From contig SHYP01000001.1 in NCBI GenBank assembly GCA_009692725.1, positions 1 to 64,000 on the forward strand: 64,000 nt of DNA, read 5' to 3'. Under the pieces are notes generated by a model. That model ran no database searches. It was not told the origin of the DNA and worked only from the letters and a program-made list of their open reading frames with translations. Shown one piece after another: positions 16,397 to 27,055 of the stretch (its first letter is position 1; every line of letters starts with the position of its first letter). The translations under genes were made by a program, and so were the position numbers. This DNA comes from Dehalococcoidia bacterium (lineage in GTDB: Bacteria > Chloroflexota > Dehalococcoidia > UBA2979).

Positions 16397-18756
16397 GCGG
16401 GATCGAGCCACAGCAGGTGCTCGCGCTGCGCCGCCACGGCTGCGCGTGTGTAGAGCAGCGGGCGGTGCCGGCCGCCCAGGAACTCATCGATCGCGTCGTC
16501 ATAGCGTGGGTGGCCCGGGATGCCGGAGTTGCCCGTGGCCAGCTGGAACAACGAGCGGTCGGGGTCCGCCAGGTCGATCACCTGGCGGTAGCTCGGCAGC
16601 ACCGCGACCGATGCCGGCCCGCGCAGCAGGCTGAAGCCGCCCTGCAGCAGCGTGTTGGTGTCGCCGGGGAACGGGAACGGCCCTCGCGACACGAGCCGCT
16701 TGAGCAGCGGCACTGCGGCCAGCGGATGCGGCGGCGACCAGCGGTGCAGATCGCCCCAGCGCCAGCGCTGCGCCACGGGGCCGAGCTCCACGCGCAGCCG
16801 CGCGAGCGCGCGCTCCGCAGCCGCGCGCAGCACGCGGTCGCGATCGGCCTCGCCCGTGCACCACGGCGGCGCAGCCGACTCGAGCGCGTGCAGCACCCAG
16901 CCCTGTAGCCGCATCGAGAACGAGGAGCCGGCGAACGCCACGCCAAGCCCCGCGCCGAGCGGCGTGCGCGCGGACGCGCCGGCCATGCGCACCGTGAGCG
17001 CCTGCGCCGCCTCGCCGAGCACCGTCTCCACGATCGCCGCGGCGGCGCTCGTCGCGCGCAGGTGGCCGTCCCAGGCGGCGAGTAGCGCGCGCACGGTGGG
17101 GTCCGCGACGAGCTCGCGCGCGAGGAGCAGCGCGGCGAGCCGCCGCATCGGCTCCGACTGCGCATCGAGCTGCATCGCGGCGAACGAGGCAACGGAGTGG
17201 CGCTCGGTGGCCCCGAGCAGCGCCTCGATGCGTTCGGCGCGCCAGCGCTCGCACCAGTCCTCGCCCAGCTCGGCCTCGCCGCCCGGCGCCTGGTTCGCCG
17301 AGACCATCGCGACCGGCCCCGCGGAGCGCCGAGCGTGGGGCATGCGTTCCGGCGGCAGCGGCGCGGGCGGCGGCTCCGGCGCGGTGGCGCCGTCGGCGGG
17401 CAGCAGCCCCGCGCCGTGCGCGCGCTCCGGCACGGCGCCGGCGAGCCGGTAGCCGATAGCGCCGTCGCTGCCGGCGTACACGTAGTTGAACGGCGCGCCG
17501 CCCATGCGCACCGCCGCAGCGTCGAACGCGGTGGTGTCGGCGGCGCGGCAGAGCGCGGCGAGCGCGCCGAACGCGTCGCCGGGATCGAGCGCGCTCGAGC
17601 GCAGCGCGATCGCGCGCTGCTCGCCCGGCACTGCGGGGCCGATCACGGGCCCGTGGCGCGTCTCCAGCACGTGCTCCTCGACGGTCGCGCCGTCGCGCAC
17701 GGCGAAGCGCTCGATGCGCGTCGCGCCGGTGGCCCAACCGCCGGGCGTGCGGTAGCGATTCGGCGCGTCGGGGTCGAGCGTCTCGATGTAGCAGTCGGCG
17801 GCGTCGGCGAGGCCGGCGGTGAGCCCCCAGGCGACGCGCCCGTTGTGCCCCATCAACACCAGCGGCACGCCCGGCACGGTCGCGCCGACGACATCGATGC
17901 CTCCCCCGCGCACATGCGCGACGTGCAGCAGGCCCGGCAGGCGCGAGGCCATGTGCGGATCGCTCGCGAGCAGCGGCGCGCCGCTCACCGTGCGCTCGCC
18001 CGTCACCGCCCACGCGTTGGAGGCGGCGCCGGCGGGCAGCCCCGCCTGCACGGCGTCCCGGTACGCAGCGAGCACGCGCGCGGCCGCGGGCGCGTAGGGC
18101 GCGCCGGTCACGGTGTGCCCACCATCCGGGTAGGCGGGGTCGACGGCGGCCGCGCGCTCCGGCCCCACCTCATGCAGCAGCTGCTCGCGCAGCAGTTCGG
18201 TGTCCCAGTTCGCGGTGAACACGAACTGCATCAGCCGGCCGACCACGAGCGAATGCTCGGCATGCCACGGCTCCGGATGCATGTCGAGTAGCGCGTACTC
18301 GGGTGGGAGCACGCGCAGGGAGCGGATGCCCGCGTTTACGCCGGCGGCGTACGCGAGCAGCAGCGCGCGGTCGGCCGCACCGGCATGCGCGAGGTCGCGC
18401 CCGCCGATGCCGGCGAGGCCGAGCCGCCGCACGAAGCGATCCCCGTCGAGCGCGCGGCGGCCGGTCCATTCGGCGGTGCGCCCGAGCGCCGTCATGCGCA
18501 GCGAGTCCATCTGGAACAGCCGGTCCTGCGCGTGCACGAAGCCCTGCCCGAAGCAGGCATCGGCCTCGCTGTCTGCGAAGACGTGCGGCACGCCGAAGCG
18601 GTCGCGATCGATGGCGACCGGCGCCGCGCATCCTGCAACCGCGACGCGGCCGTCGACGACGGGGTGCGCGCGCCCGCTCGCGATGAGCGCGGCCGCGCCC
18701 GCGGCGCGCCGCGCGAGCGACGCGAGGCGGCCTGCGCTCGCCAGCCGCGTGCGCAT
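16393..18756 (-). CDS. Penicillin acylase family (S45) N-terminal nucleophile hydrolase
   Basis: A 787-residue proenzyme-type hydrolase. The alpha-subunit region has IDRDRFGVPHVFADSE, GQGFVHAQDRLFQMD and GRTAEW. A short spacer then ends in GAASNAWAV, where the Ser would become the N-terminal nucleophile of the beta chain after self-cleavage. The beta region has LLASDPHMA, PGVPLVLMGHNGRVAWG and ETRHGPVIG. Such enzymes cleave amide bonds of acyl-amino compounds, including acyl-homoserine lactones; the substrate here is unknown. A clear signal peptide is not evident. It overlaps the prenyl synthase start and follows rpiB by 4 nt. Confidence 0.86.
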   Translation of the reverse strand: MRTRLASAGRLASLARRAAGAAALIASGRAHPVVDGRVAVAGCAAPVAIDRDRFGVPHVFADSEADACFGQGFVHAQDRLFQMDSLRMTALGRTAEWTGRRALDGDRFVRRLGLAGIGGRDLAHAGAADRALLLAYAAGVNAGIRSLRVLPPEYALLDMHPEPWHAEHSLVVGRLMQFVFTANWDTELLREQLLHEVGPERAAAVDPAYPDGGHTVTGAPYAPAAARVLAAYRDAVQAGLPAGAASNAWAVTGERTVSGAPLLASDPHMASRLPGLLHVAHVRGGGIDVVGATVPGVPLVLMGHNGRVAWGLTAGLADAADCYIETLDPDAPNRYRTPGGWATGATRIERFAVRDGATVEEHVLETRHGPVIGPAVPGEQRAIALRSSALDPGDAFGALAALCRAADTTAFDAAAVRMGGAPFNYVYAGSDGAIGYRLAGAVPERAHGAGLLPADGATAPEPPPAPLPPERMPHARRSAGPVAMVSANQAPGGEAELGEDWCERWRAERIEALLGATERHSVASFAAMQLDAQSEPMRRLAALLLARELVADPTVRALLAAWDGHLRATSAAAAIVETVLGEAAQALTVRMAGASARTPLGAGLGVAFAGSSFSMRLQGWVLHALESAAPPWCTGEADRDRVLRAAAERALARLRVELGPVAQRWRWGDLHRWSPPHPLAAVPLLKRLVSRGPFPFPGDTNTLLQGGFSLLRGPASVAVLPSYRQVIDLADPDRSLFQLATGNSGIPGHPRYDDAIDEFLGGRHRPLLYTRAAVAAQREHLLWLDPA

Positions 18757-18760
18757 GCGG

Positions 18761-19204
18761 CTAATCGGGATGGTCGATCGCGCGGATCTTGTCGAGGCGC
18801 TGCTGGTGCCGCCCGCCCGCGAAGGTCGCGTCGCGGAACGCGCGCAGCACGTCGGACGCGACCCCGCGGCCGATCGACCAGGCGCCGAGGCAGAGCACGT
18901 TCGCGTCGGTGTGCTCGCGCGCGCGCCGCGCAGCGAAGGTGTCGTGGCACAGCGCCGCACGCACGCCCGGCACCTTGTTCGCCGCGATGGACGGCCCAAC
19001 GCCGTTCGAGCAGATCAGCACGCCGAAGTCATGCTCGCCCGCGGCCACGGAGCGCGCGAGCGGGATCGCGACGTCCGGATAGTCCATGGACTGCTCGGAG
19101 TCCGTGCCGAAGTCCGTCACCTCATCACCCAGCGCTGCGAGCTCGGCGCGCAGGATCTCCTTCAGGGCGAACCCGGCGTGGTCGGCGCCGATGGCGATAC
19201 GCAT
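18761..19204 (-). CDS. rpiB: Ribose-5-phosphate isomerase B
   Basis: Interconverts ribose 5-phosphate and ribulose 5-phosphate in the pentose phosphate pathway. The 147-residue RpiB/LacA-type protein starts MRIAIGADHAGFALKE and has DFGTDSEQSMDYPD and the active-site ICSNGVGPSIAANK, where the Cys aligns with the general base of the family's CGTGIG loop. NVLCLGAWSIG and the C-terminal RHQQRLDKI follow. The length is typical. It lies between tsaC and the acylase on the same strand. Confidence 0.93.
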   Translation of the reverse strand: MRIAIGADHAGFALKEILRAELAALGDEVTDFGTDSEQSMDYPDVAIPLARSVAAGEHDFGVLICSNGVGPSIAANKVPGVRAALCHDTFAARRAREHTDANVLCLGAWSIGRGVASDVLRAFRDATFAGGRHQQRLDKIRAIDHPD

Positions 19205-19274
19205 GGTGTTCCTCGCGTGACGGCCTCGACACCCATCGTAGCGGCCGCGTGCGCGACGGCCTAGCGGCCCGCTG

Positions 19275-19874
19275 TCAGGGCGCCAGCCCGAGCGCGGCAG
19301 CCGTCAGCGGCCCCTCGCGCAGCATGAGCGGCGGCTCGACCGTGAGGTCAACGACCGTCGAGGCGACGCCCTCACGCGGGCCGCCGTCGAGGATGAGCAG
19401 GTCGGGCCCGAAGCGTGCGGCGATCGCGGCGGCGGTGGTCAGCGGGGGCTCGCCGCTGCGGTTCGCGCTCGTCACTGCGAGCACGCCGCCGCAGGCGCGA
19501 ATCAGGGCCAGCGCCAGCGCGTCGTCCGGCTGGCGCACGCCGACGCCACCGCCGGGCCCGACGAGCCGCGGGGCGAGCCCCGCCCCTGGCCGCGCCCGCA
19601 CCACGAGCGTGAGCGGCCCCGGCCAGCGGGCAGCGAGCGCCGCGAACGCGGCGGGCGCCTCGACGAGCGCCTCCGCGCGGGCTGCCGAGTCGATGAGCAG
19701 GGCGATCGGCTGCGCCGGGTCGCGGCCCTTGAGGTCGTACAGCCGCTCGACGGCGCCCGCGTGCCCGGGAAGGGCCGCGAGCCCGTAGACGGTGTCGGTG
19801 GGCAGCGCGGCGACCTCGCCGGCCGCGAGCGCGGCGACGATGCGGCCGACTGCGGAGGCGCCGAGCACGGGCAA
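19275..19874 (-). CDS. tsaC: L-threonylcarbamoyladenylate synthase (Sua5/YrdC/YwlC family)
   Basis: Makes threonylcarbamoyl-AMP for the t6A modification of ANN-decoding tRNAs. The 199-residue YrdC-domain protein shows ALPTDTVYGLA, LKGRDPAQPIALL, WPGPLTLVV, GVGVRQPDD and the conserved TSANRSGEPPLT. It lacks the extra C-terminal Sua5 domain. An AGGAGGTGG ribosome site precedes the ATG at 19874. It is divergent from guaA and heads a run tsaC-rpiB-acylase-prenyl synthase. Confidence 0.9.
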   Translation of the reverse strand: MPVLGASAVGRIVAALAAGEVAALPTDTVYGLAALPGHAGAVERLYDLKGRDPAQPIALLIDSAARAEALVEAPAAFAALAARWPGPLTLVVRARPGAGLAPRLVGPGGGVGVRQPDDALALALIRACGGVLAVTSANRSGEPPLTTAAAIAARFGPDLLILDGGPREGVASTVVDLTVEPPLMLREGPLTAAALGLAP

Positions 19875-19908
19875 CGGCCACCTCCTGCGGCGTCGCGGGC
19901 CGCTTACG

Positions 19909-19937
19909 TTGACCGGACTATAGGCCGCCGATACGAT
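19909..19937 (+). promoter_or_regulatory. guaA promoter
   Basis: TTGACC (19909-19914), exactly 17-nt spacer, TACGAT (19932-19937), with a predicted start about 30 nt before the guaA ATG. It is one of the clearest promoters in the window. Confidence 0.7.
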
Positions 19938-19973
19938 CCGCCCCTAGCGGACTCCCCCCGAAACTAGGGCACC

Positions 19974-21641
19974 ATGGTCGACAGCACCGAGGCAGCCGCC
20001 GCGCCGCCACGGATTCGCACTTCCGACGACCGCGAAGTGGGCGCGTACCTCGAGATCGCCGAGGCACGCGAGCCCGGGCACGTCTTCCACCCCGCCCCCA
20101 ACGCGCCCGAGGCGGTGGTCGTGCTGGACTACGGCGGGCAGTACGCAATGTTGATCGCGCGCCGCATCCGTGACGCGGGCGTGTACTCGGAGCTCGTGCC
20201 GTGGAACACGCCGCCCGAGCGGCTCGACCACCTGCGCATCAAGGCGTTCATCCTCTCCGGTGGCCCGGCCTCGGTCTACGAGCCCGGCGCGCCGACGCTG
20301 CCCGACTACGTGATCGCGTCGGGGCTGCCGGTACTGGGCATCTGCTACGGCATGCAGCTGCTCGCGCATACGCTCGGGGGGCGCGTCGCGCCGACGAAGA
20401 CGCGCGAGTACGGGCACGCGGTGATCCGCGTCGCGGACGCCACCAGCCCACTGCTGCGCGGGCTGCCATCGACGCTGCCGGTGTGGATGTCGCACGGCGA
20501 TCACGTGGTGGAGCTGCCGCCGGGCTTCCGCGCGATCGCGCAATCGGACAGCTCGCCCGTGTCGGTGATGGCGGACGCCGCGGGGCACCTCGGCATCCAG
20601 TTCCACCCGGAGGTCGTGCACACGCCGCAGGGCGGGCAGTTGCTGCGCAACTTCCTGTTCGAGGTGGCGGGCTGCGCCGGCGACTGGACCGCGACGAACT
20701 TCATCGAGGAGTCGATTCGCACGATCCGGGAGCGCGTGGGCGCAGGCCGAGTCATCTGCGCGCTGTCCGGCGGCGTCGATTCGGCCGTCGCGGCCACGCT
20801 CGTGCACCGCGCGATCGGCGACCAGCTCACGTGCATCTTTGTCGACAACGGCTTGCTGCGCGCCGAGGAGCCGGAGCGCGTGGTCGCCACGTTCAGCCAG
20901 CACATGGCGATGAACCTGCTGCACGTCGACGCGACGGAGCGCTTCCTCGCCACGCTCGTCGGCGTGACGAACCCGGAGGAGAAGCGGCGGCGCATCGGCA
21001 CGACGTTCATTCGGGTGTTCGAGGAGGAGGCGCGCACGCTCGGCCGCGTCGACTTCATCTGCCAGGGCACGACGTACCCGGACGTGATCGAGTCCGCGTC
21101 CGCCGATGGCAGCGCGGCCGCGAAGATCAAGACGCACCACAACGTCGGCGGGCTGCCACCCGACATGCAGTTCACGCTGATCGAGCCGTTGCGCCACCTC
21201 TTCAAGGACGAGGTGCGCCGCGTCGGCCGGGAGCTCGGGCTGCCGGACGAGATGGTCTACCGCCAACCGTTCCCCGGCCCGGGCCTGGCCATCCGCGTGA
21301 TCGGCGAGGTGACGCGCGACAAGCTCGCGGTGCTGCGCGCCGCCGACTGGATCGTCATGGACGAGATCAAGCAGGCGGCGCTCTACTACGAGCTCTGGCA
21401 GTCGTTTGCGGTGCTCACGGACACGCGCACGGTGGGCGTGCAGGGCGACTTCCGCACGTACGGTTACTGCGTCGCGCTGCGCTGCGTGACGGCCGAGGAC
21501 GCGATGACCGCAGACTGGGCGCGCATCCCGTACGACCTGCTCGCGCGCATCTCCACGCGCGTGGTCAACGAGGTGCCCGAGGTGAACCGCGTGGTGTACG
21601 ACATCACCTCGAAGCCGCCCGGCACGATCGAGTGGGAATAG
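19974..21641 (+). CDS. guaA: GMP synthase (glutamine-hydrolysing)
   Basis: Aminates XMP to GMP. The 555-residue protein has an unusual N-terminal extension of about 45 residues. The class I glutamine amidotransferase domain follows ([31 protein letters not shown] with the nucleophile Cys, [11 protein letters not shown]). Then come the PP-loop ATPase ([15 protein letters not shown]) and the dimerisation domain ([17 protein letters not shown]), ending in [10 protein letters not shown]. The ATG at 19974 follows an AGGG-type site and a strong promoter. It opens the purine cluster. Confidence 0.96.
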   Translation: MVDSTEAAAAPPRIRTSDDREVGAYLEIAEAREPGHVFHPAPNAPEAVVVLDYGGQYAMLIARRIRDAGVYSELVPWNTPPERLDHLRIKAFILSGGPASVYEPGAPTLPDYVIASGLPVLGICYGMQLLAHTLGGRVAPTKTREYGHAVIRVADATSPLLRGLPSTLPVWMSHGDHVVELPPGFRAIAQSDSSPVSVMADAAGHLGIQFHPEVVHTPQGGQLLRNFLFEVAGCAGDWTATNFIEESIRTIRERVGAGRVICALSGGVDSAVAATLVHRAIGDQLTCIFVDNGLLRAEEPERVVATFSQHMAMNLLHVDATERFLATLVGVTNPEEKRRRIGTTFIRVFEEEARTLGRVDFICQGTTYPDVIESASADGSAAAKIKTHHNVGGLPPDMQFTLIEPLRHLFKDEVRRVGRELGLPDEMVYRQPFPGPGLAIRVIGEVTRDKLAVLRAADWIVMDEIKQAALYYELWQSFAVLTDTRTVGVQGDFRTYGYCVALRCVTAEDAMTADWARIPYDLLARISTRVVNEVPEVNRVVYDITSKPPGTIEWE

Positions 21642-21659
21642 GCGAGTGGGAGTAGCCGC

Positions 21660-21890
21660 GTGACGGACACCAGCCCGCTGCTACCGGCGATGCACGAGGC
21701 GCTGGAGCGCTACGACGCCGCGCACCGGCTGAAGGTGCACTGGCTCGACGGCCTCGCGACGCGCGGCCTCGACGACGCGGGCGCGCGCACGTACTGCCAG
21801 CTGTGCGTCGAGGAGGAGACCGCGCGCGCCGGCTGGGTGCAGGCCTCCGCCGGCTATGTCGCCGCGCTCGCCGGCGCGCAGCTCCGATGA
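21660..21890 (+). CDS. Small hypothetical protein in the purine cluster
   Basis: A 76-residue acidic protein starting at a GTG 18 nt after guaA and ending 10 nt before purD. It contains YCQLC (a CxxC pair) and is predicted mostly helical, with a length and helix pattern that could form a small bundle. No family is recognised. Its tight placement between guaA and purD implies co-transcription; any purine role is positional inference only. Confidence 0.5.
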   Translation: MTDTSPLLPAMHEALERYDAAHRLKVHWLDGLATRGLDDAGARTYCQLCVEEETARAGWVQASAGYVAALAGAQLR

Positions 21891-21900
21891 GCGGAGTGCG

Positions 21901-23193
21901 ATGAGCGCGCGGCGCGTGCTGCTGCTCGGCGGCGGTGGGCGTGAGCACGCGATCGCGTGGAAGCTCGCGCAGTCGCCGCAGCTCGGCGTGCTGTGGACCG
22001 CGCCGGGCAACGCCGGCACTGCGCAGTACGGCCCGAACGTGCCGCTCGCCATCACCGATCCAGCGGCTGTCGTCGCGCGCGCCGAGCAACTCCGCGCCGA
22101 TCTGGTGATCGTCGGCCCGGACGACCCGCTCGCGACCGGCGTTACCGATGCCCTCTCCGCAGCCGGCATCCCCGTCTTCGGCCCGAGCCGTGCGGCCGAT
22201 GAGATCGAGGCCTCGAAGGCGTACGCGAAGCAACTGATGCGCGACGCCGGCATCCGCACCGCCCGCGCCGAGGCCTTCACAGAACGGGTGGCCGCCGCGG
22301 AATTCGCCCGCTCGCTCGGCGGCCCCTGCGTCATCAAGGCCGATGGCCTCGCTGCCGGTAAGGGCGTCGTCGTCTGCGATGATTTCGCTCAGGCCGCCGC
22401 CGCCATCGATCGTATGCTCGTCGCCCGCGAGTTCGGCGCCGCTGGCGCGCGCGTGCTCGTCGAGGAGCGCCTCTACGGGCCGGAGACGTCGGCGCACGCG
22501 TTCACGGACGGCGTGACCGTCGCGCACATGCCGTTCTCGTGCGACCACAAGCCGGTGTTCGACGGCGACCGCGGCCCCAACACCGGCGGCATGGGCGTGT
22601 ACTCGCCGCCGGACTGGCTCGACGCCGCGACGGCGCGCGGCATCGAGCGCGACGTGACCGAGCGGACCGTGGCGGCGCTGCGCGCGGCGGGGCGCCCGTA
22701 CCGCGGCGTGCTGTACCCCGGCATGATGCTGACGGCGGACGGCCCGCGCGTGATCGAGTTCAACGCGCGCTTCGGCGACCCGGAGACCGAGGCGCTGCTG
22801 CCGCGGCTGCGCTCGGACCTGCTCGCCATCTGCGAGGCCGTGGCCGCGGGCCAGCTCGCCGACGTGCCGGTCGAGTGGGATGAGTCGGCGACCGTCGGCG
22901 TCGTGATGGCGGCGGGCGGCTACCCCGGCGAGTACGCGAGCGGCGCGCCGATCACGGGCCTCGATGCAGTCGACGCCGACGTGCAGGTGTTCCTCGCGGG
23001 CGCGCAGCGGGGGGCAGACGGCACGGTGCGCACGGCGGGCGGGCGTGTGCTGTGCGTTGTCGCTCGCGGCGCGAGCGTCGAGGAAGCGCGCGCGCGCGCG
23101 TACGACAACGTGCGGCGCATCCACTTCGAGGGCGCGCACTACCGCACCGATATCGCGGCGCGCGCCGCTGCGCCCGTCGACGTGCGCAGGTGA
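21901..23193 (+). CDS. purD: Phosphoribosylamine-glycine ligase (GAR synthetase)
   Basis: Second step of purine synthesis, joining glycine to phosphoribosylamine with ATP. The 430-residue ATP-grasp enzyme shows RRVLLLGGGGREHAIAWKLA, VIVGPDDPLATG, PCVIKADGLAAGKGVVVCD, the purD signature CDHKPVFDGDRGPNTGGMG and VIEFNARFGDPETEALLPRL. The ATG at 21901 was chosen because MSARRVLLLGGGGREHA matches the family start and GGAG lies 5 nt upstream. An in-frame start at 21856 would overlap the previous gene. Confidence 0.95.
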   Translation: MSARRVLLLGGGGREHAIAWKLAQSPQLGVLWTAPGNAGTAQYGPNVPLAITDPAAVVARAEQLRADLVIVGPDDPLATGVTDALSAAGIPVFGPSRAADEIEASKAYAKQLMRDAGIRTARAEAFTERVAAAEFARSLGGPCVIKADGLAAGKGVVVCDDFAQAAAAIDRMLVAREFGAAGARVLVEERLYGPETSAHAFTDGVTVAHMPFSCDHKPVFDGDRGPNTGGMGVYSPPDWLDAATARGIERDVTERTVAALRAAGRPYRGVLYPGMMLTADGPRVIEFNARFGDPETEALLPRLRSDLLAICEAVAAGQLADVPVEWDESATVGVVMAAGGYPGEYASGAPITGLDAVDADVQVFLAGAQRGADGTVRTAGGRVLCVVARGASVEEARARAYDNVRRIHFEGAHYRTDIAARAAAPVDVRR

Positions 23194-23214
23194 GCAGCCG
23201 ATGAGCAGCCGCCG

Positions 23215-23601
23215 ATGAGAGAAGTGCGCTGCCCCATGAGCGAGTGCCGCCGCCGCATCGAGCTCGATACGCTGCCGCCGCTGCCGGAGCGGCCCGCGCC
23301 CGCACCGTGCCTGCACTACATCGCCGCGTGGGGACCGGGGCGCGGCTCGTTCGCGCACGAGGTGCTGTGGGGGCTCGAGGGTAACCGCGAGCTGGTGATT
23401 CGCAATCTGCGCCCGGCCGAAGTGCCCGCTGCCGTCCTCGACGCGCAGGCCGAAGCGCTGCTCGCGGGCGCGCGGCAGTTCGCGCACGTCGTCGACGACA
23501 CCGCGCTCTTCGGCGACCCGCACGAGCGCGACGCGGTGAGCCGCACGTGGGCGCAGCTGATCCTCGGGCCGGACCCGATGGTCGCCCGGGTCAGCGCGTG
23601 A
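23215..23601 (+). CDS. Hypothetical protein between purD and purB
   Basis: Encodes up to 128 residues; an ATG at 23236 (MSECRRRIELD) is an alternative start. The body has PCLHYIAAWGPGRGSFAHEV, a hydrophobic ELVIRNLRP strand and an acidic FAHVVDDTALFGDPHERDAV segment. I do not recognise a family. It lies 21 nt after purD and 7 nt before purB, so it is almost surely co-transcribed with them. It may be an accessory factor or simply a passenger. Confidence 0.5.
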   Translation: MREVRCPMSECRRRIELDTLPPLPERPAPAPCLHYIAAWGPGRGSFAHEVLWGLEGNRELVIRNLRPAEVPAAVLDAQAEALLAGARQFAHVVDDTALFGDPHERDAVSRTWAQLILGPDPMVARVSA

Positions 23602-23608
23602 GCCGGCG

Positions 23609-24900
23609 ATGATCCCGCGCTACAGCCGCCCGGAGATCGCCGCCATCTGGAGCGACGAGACGAAGTTCGAGCGCTGGCTCGCCGTCGAGATCGCGGTCGT
23701 GCAGGCGTGGGCCGACGCGGGCGTGGTGCCGCGCACGGACGCCGAGCGCATCGCCGGGGCGCGCATCGACCTCGCGGCGATCGAGCGCTATCTGGCGGAG
23801 ACGCACCACGACATGACGGCCTTCCTGCGCTCCGTCGCGGACTCGCTCGGCCCGGAGTCGCGCTGGGTGCACTACGGCCTGACCACGAGCGACGTGTGGG
23901 ACACGGCGACGAGCCTGCAACTGTGCGCGGCGGCCGATGTGCTGGCGGCGCAGCTCGTCACGCTGCGCGAGGTGGTCGCGCGGCGCGCGCTCGAGCACAA
24001 GGACACGATCTGCATCGGGCGCACGCACGGCGTGCACGCCGAGCCGACGACGTTCGGACTCAAGCTCGCAGTGTGGGTGGACGAGCTCGCGCGCCACGAA
24101 GCGCGGCTCGCCGACGCGCGGCGCACGGTCGCCGTCGGCAAGTTCGCGGGCCCGGTGGGCACGCACGCCACGGTCCCGCCCACCGTCGAAGAAGCGGCGT
24201 GCCTCCGGCTCGGCGTCGCGGTCGCGCCGGTGGCCACGCAGGTGCTGCAACGCGATCGCCACGCGTTCTACCTCGCGGTGCTCGCCGGGATCGGCGCGTC
24301 GCTGGAGAAGTTCGCCACCGAGGTGCGCGGGTTGCAGCGCACGGAGATTCTCGAGGTCGAGGAGCCGTTCACGGCCGGCCAGACAGGCTCGTCGTCGATG
24401 CCGCACAAGCGCAACCCGGAGCTGTGCGAGCGCGTGTGCGGGCTCGCGCGCACGCTGCGCGGCTACGCGCTCACCGGCTTCGAGGACGTCGCGCTGTGGC
24501 ACGAACGCGACATCTCGCACTCGAGCGCCGAGCGCATCGTGTTCCCGGACGCGACGGGACTGCTCGCGTACATGTTGCACATCTTTACGGGCGTCATGGA
24601 CGGCCTCGTCGTCTACCCACAGCGCATGCGCACGAACCTCGAGCGCACGCAGGGGCTCGTGTTCTCGCAGAAGGTGTTGCTCGCGTTGATCGACCGCGGA
24701 CTCGGCCGCGAGGCCGCGTACCACATCGTCCAGCGCCACGCACTCGACGCGTGGGAGCACGGCACGCCGTTCCGCGCGCTGCTCGACGCCGACGCCGAGG
24801 TGCGCACGCTGCTCGACGCCGCGGCGCTCGACGCGATCTTCGACTACGCGCCCTACCTCGTGCACATCGACACGTCGTTCCGCCGGCTCGGCCTGCTCCA

Positions 24901-24904
<4 letters not shown>
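23609..24904 (+). CDS. purB: Adenylosuccinate lyase
   Basis: Cleaves fumarate from SAICAR and adenylosuccinate. The 431-residue fumarase/aspartase-superfamily enzyme shows YSRPEIAAIWSDETKFERWL, VHYGLTTSDVWDTA, CIGRTHGVHAEPTTFG and the signature GSSSMPHKRNPELCER, then WHERDISHSSAERI. Length and motif order are typical. Its stop overlaps the purC start (GTGA). Together with purC it covers two consecutive steps. Confidence 0.96.
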
Positions 24905-25838
<934 letters not shown>

Positions 25839-25839
<1 letters not shown>

Positions 25840-26105
25840 TGCCCGACTACCTCGCACGCATCGACGTGATGCTCAAGCCACTGGTGAACGACCCGCAGGG
25901 GCTCGCGGTGCGCGACGGGCTGCACACGCTCGGCTTCGCGGGTGTCGCCGCGGTGCGGGTCGGCAAGCACATCGAGCTGCGCGTCGCGGCCGCGGACGCC
26001 GCCGCGGCCGAGCAAGCGGTGCGCGCGATGTGCGCACAACTGCTCGCGAACCCCGTGATCGAGCAGTTCAGCTTCGCCGTGACGGACGCCGTGACCGCGA
26101 GCTAG
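25839..26105 (+). CDS. purS: Phosphoribosylformylglycinamidine synthase subunit PurS
   Basis: Small bridging subunit of the three-part FGAM synthase. The 88-residue ferredoxin-like protein starts YLARIDVMLKPLVNDPQG, has HTLGFAGVAAVRVGKHIEL, and ends in a helix with LLANPVIEQF. The ATG overlaps the purC stop by 1 nt (TGATG), with GAGGAG upstream. Its usual partners purQ and purL are absent: the next gene is convergent, and the last 4 bases (CTAG) serve as stop for both. Confidence 0.92.
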
Positions 26106-26929
26106 CCGCGCAGCGCGCGCAGCACCGTCTCGTGCAGCAGGCCGTTGGTGGTGATGCAGTGGCCGGCGTCGAGGCGCGGCCGGCCGTCGATGTCCGTGAG
26201 CGCGCCGCCCGCTTCCTCGACGATCACCTGCACGGCCGCGATGTCCCACGGCGCGATCTCGCCCTCGAGCATGACCTCGGCGGCGCCTTCGGCGACGAGG
26301 CAGTGGCCCCAGAAGTCGCCGAAGCCGCGCTGCCGCCAGGCGCCGCGCAGCAGCGCATCGGCGCGGCCGCCCCATGCGTCCAGCGTGAGCCGGTACGAGC
26401 CGTACGCGACCTGCGCATCATCGAGGCGCGCGACGCGGGAGACGGCGATGCGCTCGCCGGCGCCGCCGCCGCTCGCGCGCAGCTCGCCGCGGTAGGCGCC
26501 CAGGCCGCGCCCCGCCCACCAGCGCGTGCCCAGCGCCGGCGCCGAGGCCACCCCGACCTCGACGCGGCCGGCGCGCTCGCAGGCGATCAGCGTGGCCCAC
26601 ACGGGGATGCCGCGCACGAAGTTGTGGGTGCCGTCCACCGGGTCGACGATCCAGCGCGGCGGCGGCGGCGCGCCAGGCTCCCCCTGCAACGACATGGGCG
26701 CGCGCGTCTCGCCCTCCTCTTCGCCCAGCACGCTGTGGCCGGCGTAGCGGTCGCCAATGCGCGCGCGCAGCAGCGATTCCGTTTCCGTGTCGGCGAGCGT
26801 GACGTAGCTCGCGTCCGCCTTGCGCCACGCCGCGCCGCCGCCGCGGTAGTGGCGCAGCGTCACGGCGTCCGCAGCGTCTGCGAGCGCGAGCGCGAAGGCA
26901 AGCAGCTCGGCGGTCGTGGGCTCGGTCAT
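26102..26929 (-). CDS. hisN: Inositol-monophosphatase family phosphatase, probable histidinol-phosphatase
   Basis: A 275-residue lithium-sensitive phosphatase-fold protein with the metal motifs LGEEEGE, WIVDPVDGTHNFVRG and APWDIAAVQVIVEEAGG. The segment GDFWGHCLVAEGAAEVMLEG is closer to HisN (histidinol-phosphate phosphatase) than to plain inositol monophosphatase. A his cluster lacking any other histidinol phosphatase lies 1 kb away, supporting a role in histidine synthesis. Inositol or other sugar phosphates remain possible substrates. Confidence 0.75.
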   Translation of the reverse strand: MTEPTTAELLAFALALADAADAVTLRHYRGGGAAWRKADASYVTLADTETESLLRARIGDRYAGHSVLGEEEGETRAPMSLQGEPGAPPPPRWIVDPVDGTHNFVRGIPVWATLIACERAGRVEVGVASAPALGTRWWAGRGLGAYRGELRASGGGAGERIAVSRVARLDDAQVAYGSYRLTLDAWGGRADALLRGAWRQRGFGDFWGHCLVAEGAAEVMLEGEIAPWDIAAVQVIVEEAGGALTDIDGRPRLDAGHCITTNGLLHETVLRALRG

Positions 26930-27002
26930 GCGTCGAGGCTAGGCGCGCGCGCAGCGAGGGGCAAACGGCGAGCCGCACAACGCGCGTCCCAGTGCGGGTC
27001 GC

Positions 27003-27031
27003 TTGCGACACCGCAGGGGGACCGCTATAGA
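27003..27031 (+). promoter_or_regulatory. Promoter of the methyltransferase gene
   Basis: TTGCGA (27003-27008), 17-nt spacer, TATAGA (27026-27031), followed by a CAGGA ribosome site and ATG at 27056. It lies in the divergent gap with hisN. Confidence 0.6.
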
Positions 27032-27055
27032 ACGTGAAGAGCCGACAGGAGCGCC

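Noticed and set aside
13433..16453. 1006-codon plus-strand ORF
   Set aside because: It lies antisense to apgM, pgk and the prenyl synthase. Its composition is typical of a shadow frame and it has no domain signatures.
16393..18999. Extended 868-codon form of the acylase starting at 18999
   Set aside because: The extra N-terminal part overlaps rpiB in another frame and lacks homology; the ATG at 18756 fits better.
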